A stretch of DNA of 64,000 nt from Desulfovibrio inopinatus DSM 10711 (lineage in GTDB: Bacteria > Desulfobacterota > Desulfovibrionia > Desulfovibrionales > Desulfovibrionaceae), in assembly GCF_000429305.1 (NCBI RefSeq), contig NZ_KE386880.1, forward strand, positions 37,215 to 101,214, read 5' to 3'. The notes beneath the pieces were generated by a model. It made no database searches. It was not told the origin of the DNA and worked only from the letters and a program-made list of their open reading frames with translations. Made by a program: the position numbers and the translations under genes. Within the stretch, counting starts at the first letter, position 1. Every line of letters starts with the position of its first letter. Shown here piece by piece: positions 35,620 to 44,346 of the stretch.

Positions 35620-35826
35620 TATAAAAGATAGTTTTCACCAAAAATGATGAATCATTTTTCATTCTCAAAGCATTTGCCACAGGCGAGGCAACCATGCATG
35701 TTTTGTCGGAACGTTCGATGAGTCCTGTTGCTATTTCTTCTTTTTTTATTCCATCAAAACCATATTCATTCCGTTGGCAGTATCTTCATATTTTCTTGCA
35801 CTTCCAATAATTGCAATTGCTTTCAT
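35620..35826 (-). pseudogene. Decayed flavodoxin-family (NADPH-dependent FMN reductase-like) fragment
   Basis: A start ATG at 35826 follows a good AGGAGA and encodes MKAIAIIGSARKYEDTANG, the phosphate-binding start of flavodoxin-like FMN reductases. The frame stops after 26 codons, but shifting frame near 35762 continues as FDGIKKEEIATGLIERSDKT, also as expected for the family. The metal-cluster cysteines and the rest of the domain are missing, and the shifted frame runs into the DUF2867 ORF. A broken gene, not an active one. Confidence 0.6.
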
Positions 35827-36122
35827 GTTTGATTCTCCTTTTCTTCCAAATTAATCCTATTCGATTTCCCTGAAGAATATAGTAAGAATCTGAAAGCAAT
35901 AATTGTAGAAAAACGACACATTGGGGAATTTATTCTGGGAGCCAAGGAGGAATTGCGACAAGGCTTGCTGGAATTCAAGGACATATCCAACTGTCGTTGA
36001 CGGATCGGACGCCACGACTATAAAACGTACGCACAGGTCCGGGAAAAGCAGCAATCTATTGTGGATAAGACGGCGTGAATTTGGTGAGAGAGCTGTCCAA
36101 GAAACCTTGGCTCCCTACAACT
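35827..36122. other. Intergenic part of the AT-rich patch, nothing recognised
   Basis: About 300 bases. Short open frames exist on both strands, but none has a ribosome binding site or family likeness. Likely further gene debris. Confidence 0.4.
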
Positions 36123-36983
36123 TTAAACGAGTATTTGTTTAATAGCCTGATTTTCTTTCATAAATATTGAAGGAGGACAGCCTGTAAAGGATTCAAAATC
36201 TTTTATAAAATGGGATTGATCAAAAAAATCGAATTCATGTGCAAGTGTTGCCAAATTTACTTCCTTCCTGTTTATCAATTTGTTTAATATGCTTTGAAAA
36301 CGGCTTAATCTGTAAAATGATTTGGGGGGTGTACCAATGTATTTGTTAAAAAATCGTTCAAATGTCCGAGGATTTATACTGTTTCTAAGACAAAAGTCAT
36401 GAATACTCAGGTTGCTTGAATAATAGAAATGCAGTTGTTTGTATGAGTCGACGCTCAATCGTGCATTTGGATCTAGCAATTCTAGAAAAAAATTTTCGAG
36501 CAAATCAATCTTTTCTGATATTGTTGCTGTGTCTATGAGTTTTTCTTCAATTTCATGAACTCTGCTCCGTAAAATTATATCAAGGCCAAATGTTCCATTC
36601 TTAAATTCTGATACAGGAATTTTAAAAAATGGATAAAAGCCAGCTGGAAAGAACGAGACGCCAATGGCTGATGCAGCGCCATGCTGTTTCAATGTAGTAT
36701 ATTCTTTAGTTAATCCCCTGAAAAAAATATTGCTCGGTATTTCGCTTGAAATGCCATTTTTTTCAAATATCATTGGAGATAGAAAGTTAATGATAATGTC
36801 TATATTATTTACCGGGAGTATTTTGTGGCACAAATTTATATTTCGGCATTCAAATACCCAGAAGTATTTAATCAGGTTTTTAAGTTGTGTTACTCTAGGA
36901 TAGAATTTATTTGTATGGATCGTATCATCGGTATATTCACTATATTTATCTTGGGTAATCGTTGTGTGTTTTGGTATTTTCAT
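36123..36983 (-). CDS. AraC-family transcriptional regulator, AT-rich
   Basis: 286 aa, GAGGG before the ATG. The N-terminal ~150 residues resemble the sensing domain seen in many single-domain AraC regulators (YFWVFECRNI; GVSFFPAGFYPFFKIP); the C-terminal ~100 residues are the two helix-turn-helix motifs (LSIHDFCLRNSINPRTFERFFNKYIGTPP and VNLATLAHEFDFFDQSHFIKDF). The codon choice is much more AT-rich than that of the genes outside the patch, suggesting acquisition by transfer. It lies between the two IS remnants. Target unknown; the nearest candidate is the DUF2867 gene. Confidence 0.85.
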   Translation of the reverse strand: MKIPKHTTITQDKYSEYTDDTIHTNKFYPRVTQLKNLIKYFWVFECRNINLCHKILPVNNIDIIINFLSPMIFEKNGISSEIPSNIFFRGLTKEYTTLKQHGAASAIGVSFFPAGFYPFFKIPVSEFKNGTFGLDIILRSRVHEIEEKLIDTATISEKIDLLENFFLELLDPNARLSVDSYKQLHFYYSSNLSIHDFCLRNSINPRTFERFFNKYIGTPPKSFYRLSRFQSILNKLINRKEVNLATLAHEFDFFDQSHFIKDFESFTGCPPSIFMKENQAIKQILV

Positions 36984-37163
36984 ATTTTCCCTCTATTCAT
37001 ACTTGCTACTTACACATAACATATTAATCTGTGGTTTCTATTTATCTTTTATGCATATTTATGAATCAGATGACATGAATATTTTGAATGTTATGCGGAT
37101 ATGAATAATTTTTTTTAAAATCAATTTCATTGAAGGATAGCCTTCTTTGATAACGAAACACAA
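36984..37163. other. Intergenic between AraC gene and second IS remnant
   Basis: About 180 AT-rich bases without a supported gene. It contains the promoter region of the minus-strand AraC gene. Confidence 0.4.
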
Positions 37164-37334
37164 GAATTCCTCTGAGAGATTACGCCATGGGGCACCGGTG
37201 CGAAAAATCCACAGTATGCTGTCGAACATAAGTCGGGCATCTTTGGATGGTCTGTCCCGCCGTTCTTGGCGAGGAGGGGAGAAGAAAGGCTGGAAGAGTT
37301 GCCATAGCTTGTCTGAAAAGCTGTGGCGACTCAT
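37164..37334 (-). pseudogene. IS5-family transposase remnant, N-terminal part
   Basis: From the ATG at 37334 the minus strand encodes 57 residues typical of the IS5 first ORF: FSDKLWQLFQPFFSPP, RRDRPSKDARLMFDSILWIF and RTGAPWRNLSEEF. After that the homology stops abruptly near 37164 and the frame drifts through unrelated AT-rich sequence. The DDE catalytic part is absent. It is oriented opposite to the C-terminal remnant at 34738-34943, so the two are not simply halves of one undisturbed element. Confidence 0.82.
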
Positions 37335-37374
37335 CTAGATACAATGCTATAACCAATATTAATGTCTAGAATTT

Positions 37375-37389
37375 TTTAGAAACACGTCC
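37375..37389 (-). repeat. Left terminal repeat of the N-terminal IS5 remnant
   Basis: Reads GGACGTGTTTCTAAA on the minus strand, 40 bases before the transposase start, and matches the repeat at 34944-34958 in 14 of 15 bases. Confidence 0.75.
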
Positions 37390-37511
37390 AAAAAAAATTA
37401 TGATTTTTGAGAAGGCTAGTCCGACGACGTTGAGCAGGCTACCCGTGATCAACGCTGTCTTCTTGTTGAAGTCAACATATTTTTGAACACCTCATCAGTA
37501 TCCCAGTCCAC

Positions 37512-38714
37512 TCAGCGTTTTATCGTCACATCAACCGTCTCACTGCCACGTTTGACAGTATAGACAAGCGGAGCATCGTTTTTCGATGCCGTGATGGCCG
37601 CTTTGTGGAGGTCGGCCAGGGAGGTTATTGGGATGTCGTTTGCCGTCAGGATGACATCGTCTTGCATGAGTCCGGCGTGTTCTGCCGGTGATTGTGGGGC
37701 TACTGTGATGACATGGAGGCTATTGTCTATTTCGCTCAGTGTATAGCCAAGGCGGCTGCGATGGAGCAATGGACAATAGAAAAAGATATCTCCCGCTTTC
37801 GGGTCCGGAGCTTCCTGGCCTCGCCATGGCATGACGAGCAGGGCGCGGGCGGTCGGGTCAAGCGTCTTCAGGCGATGAGCAATCCCATATCCGTATTCGA
37901 CGTGTCCATTCCCTACAATAATTGCAACGGGGCGATGGGTGGATGCATGCACACGCGCGGCTTCGGTTGCCATTGTCGTGTCCCACGCGGATTGAACTCG
38001 AATAAACCGGTCGAGATTCGGAGCGTTGTCCCGATTTTTGAGAAATGACATGTGCGCTTTGAACTGGTCTTCCAGCATGCTCTTCTGGGCGTCGGGAGCA
38101 GGCAAAACCGGGGCGGGCAAGAACGCACGTTCTTGCGGGGGCAGTCCTTCGATACCGACTTTACCATATTTCCGTGCAAGTCCTTTGGGTAAGTTCAGGG
38201 CATACAGAGGATACCCATATTGGGCCGCCGTTTCAAAAATAGGTCGATACAGCGAAAAATCGTATCCCCATGTATGCTCCCAGTCGAGGGCTTGGGGAAG
38301 TTGGTCAATGGAGAGACGACCGGCGTTGAAATCATCCAAAACGGGTTGGAGATCGACCGACACCATTTCCAGTCCGACAGCGATGGATACACCGGCTTGA
38401 CCTAAGCGCTTGAGAAAATCGGCCTGCATCGCATGATCACAGGCATTCGTGTGGACTTCACCAAGGAGCAGATACGCCGCATGACGCGCCTGATCGAGCA
38501 ATTCTTGGGGTGCAAGGCGAGTAAATCCGTCTGAACTATCCGGTGTCGCCCGAACAAATGTGCCGGAGTCTGGGAGTGTCATTGTTATGGCAGAGGAAGA
38601 CGATGCGGTAGGGGCTGCTGTGGAAAGGGCGGGTGGCCGCGCGGTTGCGCAACCACCCGTCAAGAGAAGGCTGAAAGCAAAGAGATAATGAACCGTTTTG
38701 CGGTTTAATCCCAC
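37512..38714 (-). CDS. ChaN-family (haem-uptake) lipoprotein with C-terminal PDZ domain
   Basis: 400 aa. A lipoprotein signal peptide with lipobox LTGGC (Cys22) is followed by a Ser/Thr/Ala-rich linker. The ChaN-like domain runs from ~65 to 310, with YLLLGEVHTNACDHAMQADFL and VAIIVGNGHVEYGYGIAHRL, the conserved family blocks including histidines. The last ~80 residues form a PDZ domain (VAPQSPAEHAGLMQDDVILTANDIPI). ChaN relatives bind haem and take part in iron acquisition; the PDZ part suggests binding of another envelope protein. The start overlaps the end of the PaaK-like gene. Confidence 0.85.
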   Translation of the reverse strand: MGLNRKTVHYLFAFSLLLTGGCATARPPALSTAAPTASSSSAITMTLPDSGTFVRATPDSSDGFTRLAPQELLDQARHAAYLLLGEVHTNACDHAMQADFLKRLGQAGVSIAVGLEMVSVDLQPVLDDFNAGRLSIDQLPQALDWEHTWGYDFSLYRPIFETAAQYGYPLYALNLPKGLARKYGKVGIEGLPPQERAFLPAPVLPAPDAQKSMLEDQFKAHMSFLKNRDNAPNLDRFIRVQSAWDTTMATEAARVHASTHRPVAIIVGNGHVEYGYGIAHRLKTLDPTARALLVMPWRGQEAPDPKAGDIFFYCPLLHRSRLGYTLSEIDNSLHVITVAPQSPAEHAGLMQDDVILTANDIPITSLADLHKAAITASKNDAPLVYTVKRGSETVDVTIKR

Positions 38715-39970
38715 TTGCGTTTATCCTCAATGGGTTTGATCTGCGGGGGCAGCGTTCCCGGAGCCAGCACTTTGAGCGCAGGGCGCAGCTTGATCTTCTC
38801 GCGGAACAAGTGCAGCAGCTCGTCTTCACGACGGAAGTTGCTCGCTTCGATCATCAGCGTCATTTCATCAATGCCACCAGGATTGGTGACTTCGATCTGC
38901 CAACGCTTGATGTCTTCGAACCGAGTAATAACCTGTTCGACCTGATGGGGGTAGACAAACAGGCCTTTGATACGCGCTGTGGTGTCAACCCGGCCAACAA
39001 TGTTCCCCAAGCGTGGCGATGTCCGGCCACAGCTACAGGGAGAGCGGTCAATGTAGGATAAATCACCCGTGGCTAGACGAATCAGTGGGTACGTCTTATT
39101 AAAGGCGGTGACGACGATTTCGCCGACTTCACCGTCTTTGAGCGGAATCCCCGTGTCCGGGTGGCAAATTTCGACAAACGCTCGGTTTGCGATATGCAGG
39201 CCGTTCTTCTGGAAGCATTCGTACCCCACGCAACCGACATCGGCGGTGCCGTAGCCTTGGCGCATGATAAGGTCGAATTTTTTTTCCAGGGTATTGCGCA
39301 ATTTTTCCGAGAATTTTTCCCCGGTGACAAAAGCGACTTCAAGGAAGAGGTCTTTGCGCAGGTTGAGCCCGGATTCTTCGCCTTTTTCGGCTAAGTGCAT
39401 GAGGTAGCTCGGCGTCCCGACATAGCCGGTGATGCGCAGCTTCTGCATGATTTCGAGCTGTGTGGCCGAGTTGCCCGGGCCGGACGGCATAACCGCACAT
39501 CCCAGGTTCCGCAGGGGTTCTTCGAACATCAAACCGGCTGGCGTCAGATGGTAGTTGAACGTAATCTGAACCACGTCTCCAGAGCGGAAACCGGTCGAGT
39601 AGAACCCTTCGGTCCATCCCCAGTAATCTTCGTCGCGATCTTCGGGGTCGAAAATAGGGCCGGGCGAAAGAAAGACACGACGGAGTTCGCCCAGGTCTTT
39701 TGTCAACAATCCACCAAGCCGTGGTCCCATGGACTGCAAGAAGATGAGTTCTTTCTTCTTCAGGATGGGGATATGCTTGAGGTCGGTCAACGTTTTAAAT
39801 TTTGATACCTGGAACTGCGCCCGGTCAAAACGCTTTTTGACATCCTCGGAATAACGATACGCATAAGTGAGGAGATCTTTAAGCTGTATCTGATAATACT
39901 GTCGCCGTTCGGATTCGTCGAGCACTTCGCGTCGGCTATAAATGCCCTCGGTGCGGTCCTTGCGGGTCAT
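38705..39970 (-). CDS. Phenylacetate-CoA ligase-like adenylate-forming enzyme (PaaK family)
   Basis: 421 aa, AAAGGTGAAG before the start. Adenylation-domain blocks are visible: the QGYGTADVGCVGYE core and DGEVGEIVVTAFNKTYPLIRLATGDLS, then the C-terminal subdomain VGRVDTTARIKGLFVYPHQVEQV. A phosphate-binding-loop-like TGYVGTPSYLMHLAE precedes these. PaaK-like ligases activate aryl or other carboxylic acids as CoA thioesters; several paralogues are usual in Desulfovibrio and the substrate is not clear. No phenylacetate pathway genes are near. Its stop overlaps the ChaN start by ten bases. Confidence 0.88.
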   Translation of the reverse strand: MTRKDRTEGIYSRREVLDESERRQYYQIQLKDLLTYAYRYSEDVKKRFDRAQFQVSKFKTLTDLKHIPILKKKELIFLQSMGPRLGGLLTKDLGELRRVFLSPGPIFDPEDRDEDYWGWTEGFYSTGFRSGDVVQITFNYHLTPAGLMFEEPLRNLGCAVMPSGPGNSATQLEIMQKLRITGYVGTPSYLMHLAEKGEESGLNLRKDLFLEVAFVTGEKFSEKLRNTLEKKFDLIMRQGYGTADVGCVGYECFQKNGLHIANRAFVEICHPDTGIPLKDGEVGEIVVTAFNKTYPLIRLATGDLSYIDRSPCSCGRTSPRLGNIVGRVDTTARIKGLFVYPHQVEQVITRFEDIKRWQIEVTNPGGIDEMTLMIEASNFRREDELLHLFREKIKLRPALKVLAPGTLPPQIKPIEDKRKWD

Positions 39971-40044
39971 GGCTTCACCTTTGTATGTCGTGATAAAAAA
40001 GGGTACGGACTTGATTCTATATCAAAGTCGAAAAGAAAAAACGA

Positions 40045-41019
40045 CTAACACTCGCCGCCAGATTTTTCAACCCCGGAATCAGAAGCGTCGGATACGCTAT
40101 CTTTTTGGGGTGTTGGTGCGTTTTCAACCGCGTCTTCCATTGCAGATGGAACGGATTCAACTTCAGAAGCGCTTTCAGAAGGCACCGTGTCATCAATCGG
40201 GGCTGCTTCCTCGGTCTTTTTGACGGGAGGATTGACCGGACCGGCATTGTGTCGGGCGAAAACGAGAAATCCGGTATGGGCAACCATGCGATCTTCAGGA
40301 CGTAAACGCTCGGCAACGGGCTTGTAACGCCGGATGAGAATTTCGAGCACTTCGATATCGTCGAAGGGAGCGTGTTCAAGACGGCCGAGAAGCTGAGATA
40401 TCTGGTTGGTTGTCGGGAGTAAGAAACCGACCGGTGCACCTGGAGAAATCGCCGCTGCAGCCTGATCAATATAGTCCCACGGGGTGCGCACGTCGAGGAA
40501 AAGTGCATCGGCAGGCGGAACAGGATTGCCGTTGGCATCAAGAAAGCCTTCTGTAATATCGCGCTGGTGTCGTGTCACGCGATGCGATAAGCCGACACGC
40601 GCCAGGTTTTTGCCGCACAGATTGGAAAATTCGTCACGTCGCTCAAATGTATGAACGTGGCCTTCGTCGCCGACAAACCATGCCAGCGACATGGTCAAAC
40701 TGCCTGAGCCGCTGCCGGCTTCGATGACTGTAGAACCGGGGCCGATGCCCAGCCGCATAATGATGTAGCCGATTTCCTTCGGATACATGATTTGCGTGGA
40801 ACGCTTGACGTTTTTGGCCAGGTCATACAGCGTGGGCCGCACAACCTTGTACGGACGACCGAGGTGCGTGTAGACCGTGGCTCCATAGCCGGCTTCAGCC
40901 GCCATGGTGAGATCAATGGCACCATCCTGGGTGTGAAGCTCTTTGTCCGTTTCGAGGCTTCGCAGGTAGCGTTTCCCTTTCGGGCTTAAAAGCAGCAGCA
41001 ATGGGCCGGTATTGGACAT
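40045..41019 (-). CDS. trmI: tRNA (adenine-58-N1) methyltransferase, TrmI type
   Basis: 324 aa, GGAG before the ATG. An N-terminal small domain precedes the SAM-binding core VIEAGSGSGSLTMSLAWFVGDEGHVHTFERR; the segment QIMYPKEIGYIIMRLGIGPG is the typical TrmI lead-in and DALFLDVRTPWDY holds the catalytic region. The family makes m1A58 in the tRNA T loop, as a tetramer. After residue ~255 there is an acidic, Ser/Pro/Glu-rich tail of about 65 residues ending EKSGGEC, which is not part of the usual enzyme. Downstream on the same strand is the PaaK-like gene, 74 bases away. Confidence 0.9.
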   Translation of the reverse strand: MSNTGPLLLLLSPKGKRYLRSLETDKELHTQDGAIDLTMAAEAGYGATVYTHLGRPYKVVRPTLYDLAKNVKRSTQIMYPKEIGYIIMRLGIGPGSTVIEAGSGSGSLTMSLAWFVGDEGHVHTFERRDEFSNLCGKNLARVGLSHRVTRHQRDITEGFLDANGNPVPPADALFLDVRTPWDYIDQAAAAISPGAPVGFLLPTTNQISQLLGRLEHAPFDDIEVLEILIRRYKPVAERLRPEDRMVAHTGFLVFARHNAGPVNPPVKKTEEAAPIDDTVPSESASEVESVPSAMEDAVENAPTPQKDSVSDASDSGVEKSGGEC

Positions 41020-41272
41020 GATAACTCCGCATTGAAAGATAAGGCGATACCCGCTTGTTCAGGGGAACATACAACACAGGGTTGTAAAAAAACACCTGAA
41101 ATATGCGCGGTGTGGACTCAAACGATTGTGAGCGGTCGCAAGAGCTGATAGGAGATGTGAAACCGCGTGTGGTTGTTTATTGAAATTGTCGTAAGGAGTA
41201 AAGCGACCAGTCTGCATCAATCCGGAGAATCGAACCGATTCCAATGTGGGGCACGGACTGGAGGGGGGCTAT

Positions 41273-41743
41273 ATGACAGATAGTGCGGTACCCAAGGAGC
41301 GAGTAGCCTATTTATTGGATAATACTGAATGGGGCAAAGAGTTGACATGGGAGGAAGTGGAAATCATGTCCTCTTATCTGTCTCTTCATGAATACAAGGA
41401 AGGAGAATACATCTTCAACGAAGGCGATTCCGGTGAATACATGGGATTTCTGGTTGAAGGAAAAATTTCCATCCTGAAAGAAACCGATGAATTGATGGAA
41501 AAACTCGTCTTGACCTTGCCCGAAGGAACGCACTTCGGCGAAATGTCCATCATTGACGGAGAGCGCCGCTCGGCTGCTGCGTTTGCACAGACCAATGTGG
41601 TGTTGTTGGCCTTATCGAAGGGAAAATTTGACGAACTTATTCAGGTGTATCCGTATTTAGGTATTAAAATTTTGAGAAAAATTGCCAAAATATTGAGCCG
41701 ACGCCTTCGCCAGACGACGGGCAAAATGGTCAAAATGCTCTAG
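41273..41743 (+). CDS. Stand-alone cyclic-nucleotide-binding domain protein
   Basis: 156 aa from the ATG at 41273 after GGAGGGGGG. Nearly the whole protein is a CRP-type cNMP-binding fold: EYIFNEGDSGEYMGFLVEGKISIL and the phosphate-binding cassette FGEMSIIDGERRSAAAFAQ, with the conserved Arg. There is no helix-turn-helix or enzymatic domain, only a basic C-terminal helix (KIAKILSRRLRQTTGKMVKML). It may act as a regulatory subunit or as a binding protein for another target. The radical SAM gene starts seven bases later. Confidence 0.85.
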   Translation: MTDSAVPKERVAYLLDNTEWGKELTWEEVEIMSSYLSLHEYKEGEYIFNEGDSGEYMGFLVEGKISILKETDELMEKLVLTLPEGTHFGEMSIIDGERRSAAAFAQTNVVLLALSKGKFDELIQVYPYLGIKILRKIAKILSRRLRQTTGKMVKML

Positions 41744-41749
41744 CCCGTT

Positions 41750-42727
41750 ATGTCCGATACCAAGTATACGTATGTGTTCGGTCCGGTGCATTCCGGTCGG
41801 TTGGGGATTTCGTTGGGCCTAGATGTTCTTGGACGCCGCATTTGTTCTTTCAATTGTCCGTATTGTGAAGTCGGTGTCACTGATGTGTTGACCGTCGAGC
41901 GTGCACCGTATGTGCCAGCGAATGTCATTATTGGGGAACTCGATCGGTTCGTGAAAGAAGGACCGGATTTCGACGTTGTCACCCTCGGGGGGCTTGGTGA
42001 ACCGACACTCAATGTCCAGTTCGGCGATATTTTGTCGCAAGCCAAAGCACTCGTAAAAGACCGCAAAACCGCCGTTTTGACAAACTCCGCCCATCTCGAC
42101 GATGCCGATGTACGTCGTGAACTCTGTCTCGCCGACATGGTTCTCCCCTCGCTTGATTCGCTTGTTGAAGATGAATTCAAGCGGGTGAACCGGCCTCATC
42201 CATCCTGTTCTCTTGATAGCATACGACAGGGACTTTTGGACTTCCGCAGCATGTATTCGGGCACAATGTGTCTGGAAATTTTGCTGCTCGATGGGATAAA
42301 CGACACCACAGAAAACTTGGATCGGCTCGAAGATTTTTTGCATCATCTTCGGCCAGATCGGGTGGATGTCGTCACCATGACCCGTCCCGGGACATCAAGC
42401 AAGATAAAGCCGGCTTCTGCGGAATCTCTCCAACGATTTCGGGAACGACTGTGCGGAGTGGGGACAAAAGCGACGTCAACCGCGAAAAAACGGTTATCCT
42501 CGCTGGACAAAAAAACGCCCTTGGGGCAAGAGGCCGCGCAGGACATGATTATTTCCTCCCTGCGTCGCAGGCCACAAACGGCCATTGATCTCGCCAAAGC
42601 GATGAGCATGGATGTGACCATGATAGAACAGGAACTCGCCATTCTTGTTGAACGTGGTCGCGTTCGTGAAAAACGCAAGGGAGATTGTATATTTTTTATA
42701 TTGGCAGACACGATGATTGATTTATGA
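41750..42727 (+). CDS. Radical SAM protein with C-terminal winged helix
   Basis: 325 aa. The cluster motif is CSFNCPYC (C-x3-C-x2-C) at residues ~32-39, followed by the SAM-binding TLGGLGEPTLN. The radical SAM barrel ends near residue 230; the last ~70 residues (SSLRRRPQTAIDLAKAMSMDVTMIEQELAILVERGRVRE) look like a winged-helix DNA-binding or protein-interaction domain. The substrate is unknown. It belongs to the Fe-S oxidoreductase group around COG0731, distant from the wybutosine enzyme of archaea. Likely co-transcribed with the cNMP-binding gene upstream. Confidence 0.83.
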   Translation: MSDTKYTYVFGPVHSGRLGISLGLDVLGRRICSFNCPYCEVGVTDVLTVERAPYVPANVIIGELDRFVKEGPDFDVVTLGGLGEPTLNVQFGDILSQAKALVKDRKTAVLTNSAHLDDADVRRELCLADMVLPSLDSLVEDEFKRVNRPHPSCSLDSIRQGLLDFRSMYSGTMCLEILLLDGINDTTENLDRLEDFLHHLRPDRVDVVTMTRPGTSSKIKPASAESLQRFRERLCGVGTKATSTAKKRLSSLDKKTPLGQEAAQDMIISSLRRRPQTAIDLAKAMSMDVTMIEQELAILVERGRVREKRKGDCIFFILADTMIDL

Positions 42728-42876
42728 GAGGCCCGTTTTTGTGATGCAAAACAAATCGCCGCGCCGACCGATCAAGCACGCTCTCACTCGTATCGTTGTG
42801 TCTTCGCATACTGACCGCCTAACAGGCGCGCCGGAAAATGGAGCGCGGCTCCGGATATGCGCTGGAGAATTTTCGA

Positions 42877-44346
42877 ATGGCAAGGAGCAAGAAGAAAAAA
42901 GCCAAAATGCTCATTAGTGTTTTACCTGGAGAACAGGTCGAAGTGGCCATTTCCCAGGAGGGCATTCTCAAAGAATATTATGTGGAAATGGTCCACCAAG
43001 CCAAAACACGGGGGAATATCTATAAAGGACGCATTCATAACATCGATCCGTCTCTGCAAGCGGCATTTGTCAATTATGGAGCAGAGCGAAACGGTTTTTT
43101 GCAGATCGATGAAGTCCATCCTGAATATTATATGAACGACTGGATCTCGGATAAAAAAACGAAATATCCGCCGATTCAGAAAGTTCTCAAGAAAAATCAG
43201 GAAATCCTTGTCCAAGTTGTGAAGGAACCCACGGGTAACAAGGGAGCATTTTTATCATCGTATCTCTCTCTTCCGGGACGGACGTTTGTCCTGACACCGG
43301 GGCGAGAACAATGCGGTATTTCCCGGAAAGTCGAGGATGAAACGGAACGCAAACGCCTTAAGGATATCGTCTGCAACATGAAGGTGGGCGAAGGTCTGGG
43401 CGTTATTGTGCGTACAGCCGGTATGGGAAAATCCAAAACCGCGCTGGAACGCGATCTGTCCTTCCTCAAACGCTTGTGGAAAGAAGTCCGTCATAAAGGC
43501 ACGACGCTTGAGTCACCTGTTCTTGTCTATAAAGAAGCCGATTTGTCGGCGCGAGCTGTACGGGACTACCTGACAGAAGACATTGGTGAAATTTGGGTAG
43601 ATGATAAGGATACGGCCAATAGGGTGTCTGAGATGGCGGCCCTTATTTTTCCTCGACGTACCGACATCGTCAAAGTCCATAGCGATCTTGATGTTCCATT
43701 GTGGGATAGGTTTGGCTTACGAAAACAGATTGAACAAATTCACGGTAGGGAAGTCACCTTGCCGAGTGGTGGTCGACTTGTTTTCGACCATACAGAAGCC
43801 CTGACCGCAGTCGATATCAACTCGGGCAAGATCGGCGGCGAAAGTAATTTCAAAGAAATGGCCCTCAAAATCAACAAAGAGTCGGCGGTGGAAATTGCGC
43901 AGCAACTCCGTCTCCGGGATATTGGTGGCCAAGTCGTGATCGACTTTATTGAGATGAAGGATCGCAAGCATTGTGGCGAAGTGGAAAAAGCACTGCGTCA
44001 AGCGTTCAAGCTGGATCGGGCACGAACCGATGTCGGCAAGATTTCCCGGTTCGGTTTGCTGGAATTGGTGCGTCAGCGGCTTGGTTCTTCCGCGCTTGCC
44101 GTGAGTACGGAAGCGTGCTGTCACTGTGCAGGGACGGGAACGCGACGAAACCTGGAATGGCAAGCCATGCAAGCACTCAAAGATATTTATCATCTCATAC
44201 AGCGGAGCAGCAAGACGTCCGAAACTGTTGTGTATAAAACATCGACACGGCTTGCGCTGTATTTACTCAATGACAAGCGTGCTCGGTTATGCGATTTTGA
44301 GCATTCTTTCGGAAAAACAATCGAGATTGTTGCCGAGGATGCATGA
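42877..44346 (+). CDS. rng: Ribonuclease E/G family endoribonuclease
   Basis: 489 aa from the ATG at 42877 with GGAG at 42864-42867; an earlier in-frame ATG at 42838 adds 13 residues. The S1 domain (GNIYKGRIHNIDPSLQAAFVNYG) is followed by the RNase-H-like and catalytic domain, in which the metal-binding aspartates lie in TAVDINSG and VIDFIEM. The zinc-link cysteines appear as CCHCAGTGTR. Length and absence of a long C-terminal scaffold indicate an RNase G-like form. It cuts single-stranded RNA, probably in 16S rRNA 5'-end processing. Its stop overlaps the queH start. Confidence 0.92.
   Translation: MARSKKKKAKMLISVLPGEQVEVAISQEGILKEYYVEMVHQAKTRGNIYKGRIHNIDPSLQAAFVNYGAERNGFLQIDEVHPEYYMNDWISDKKTKYPPIQKVLKKNQEILVQVVKEPTGNKGAFLSSYLSLPGRTFVLTPGREQCGISRKVEDETERKRLKDIVCNMKVGEGLGVIVRTAGMGKSKTALERDLSFLKRLWKEVRHKGTTLESPVLVYKEADLSARAVRDYLTEDIGEIWVDDKDTANRVSEMAALIFPRRTDIVKVHSDLDVPLWDRFGLRKQIEQIHGREVTLPSGGRLVFDHTEALTAVDINSGKIGGESNFKEMALKINKESAVEIAQQLRLRDIGGQVVIDFIEMKDRKHCGEVEKALRQAFKLDRARTDVGKISRFGLLELVRQRLGSSALAVSTEACCHCAGTGTRRNLEWQAMQALKDIYHLIQRSSKTSETVVYKTSTRLALYLLNDKRARLCDFEHSFGKTIEIVAEDA

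Noticed and set aside
35857-36054. Minus-strand 65-codon frame in the AT-rich patch
   Set aside because: No ribosome binding site, no family likeness, and the same stretch is open by composition.
37408-37494. Short frames next to the IS repeat, including a minus-strand stretch with NKKTALITGS that recalls a short-chain dehydrogenase start
   Set aside because: Only a few residues match, no ribosome binding site is present and there is no further homology; likely chance.
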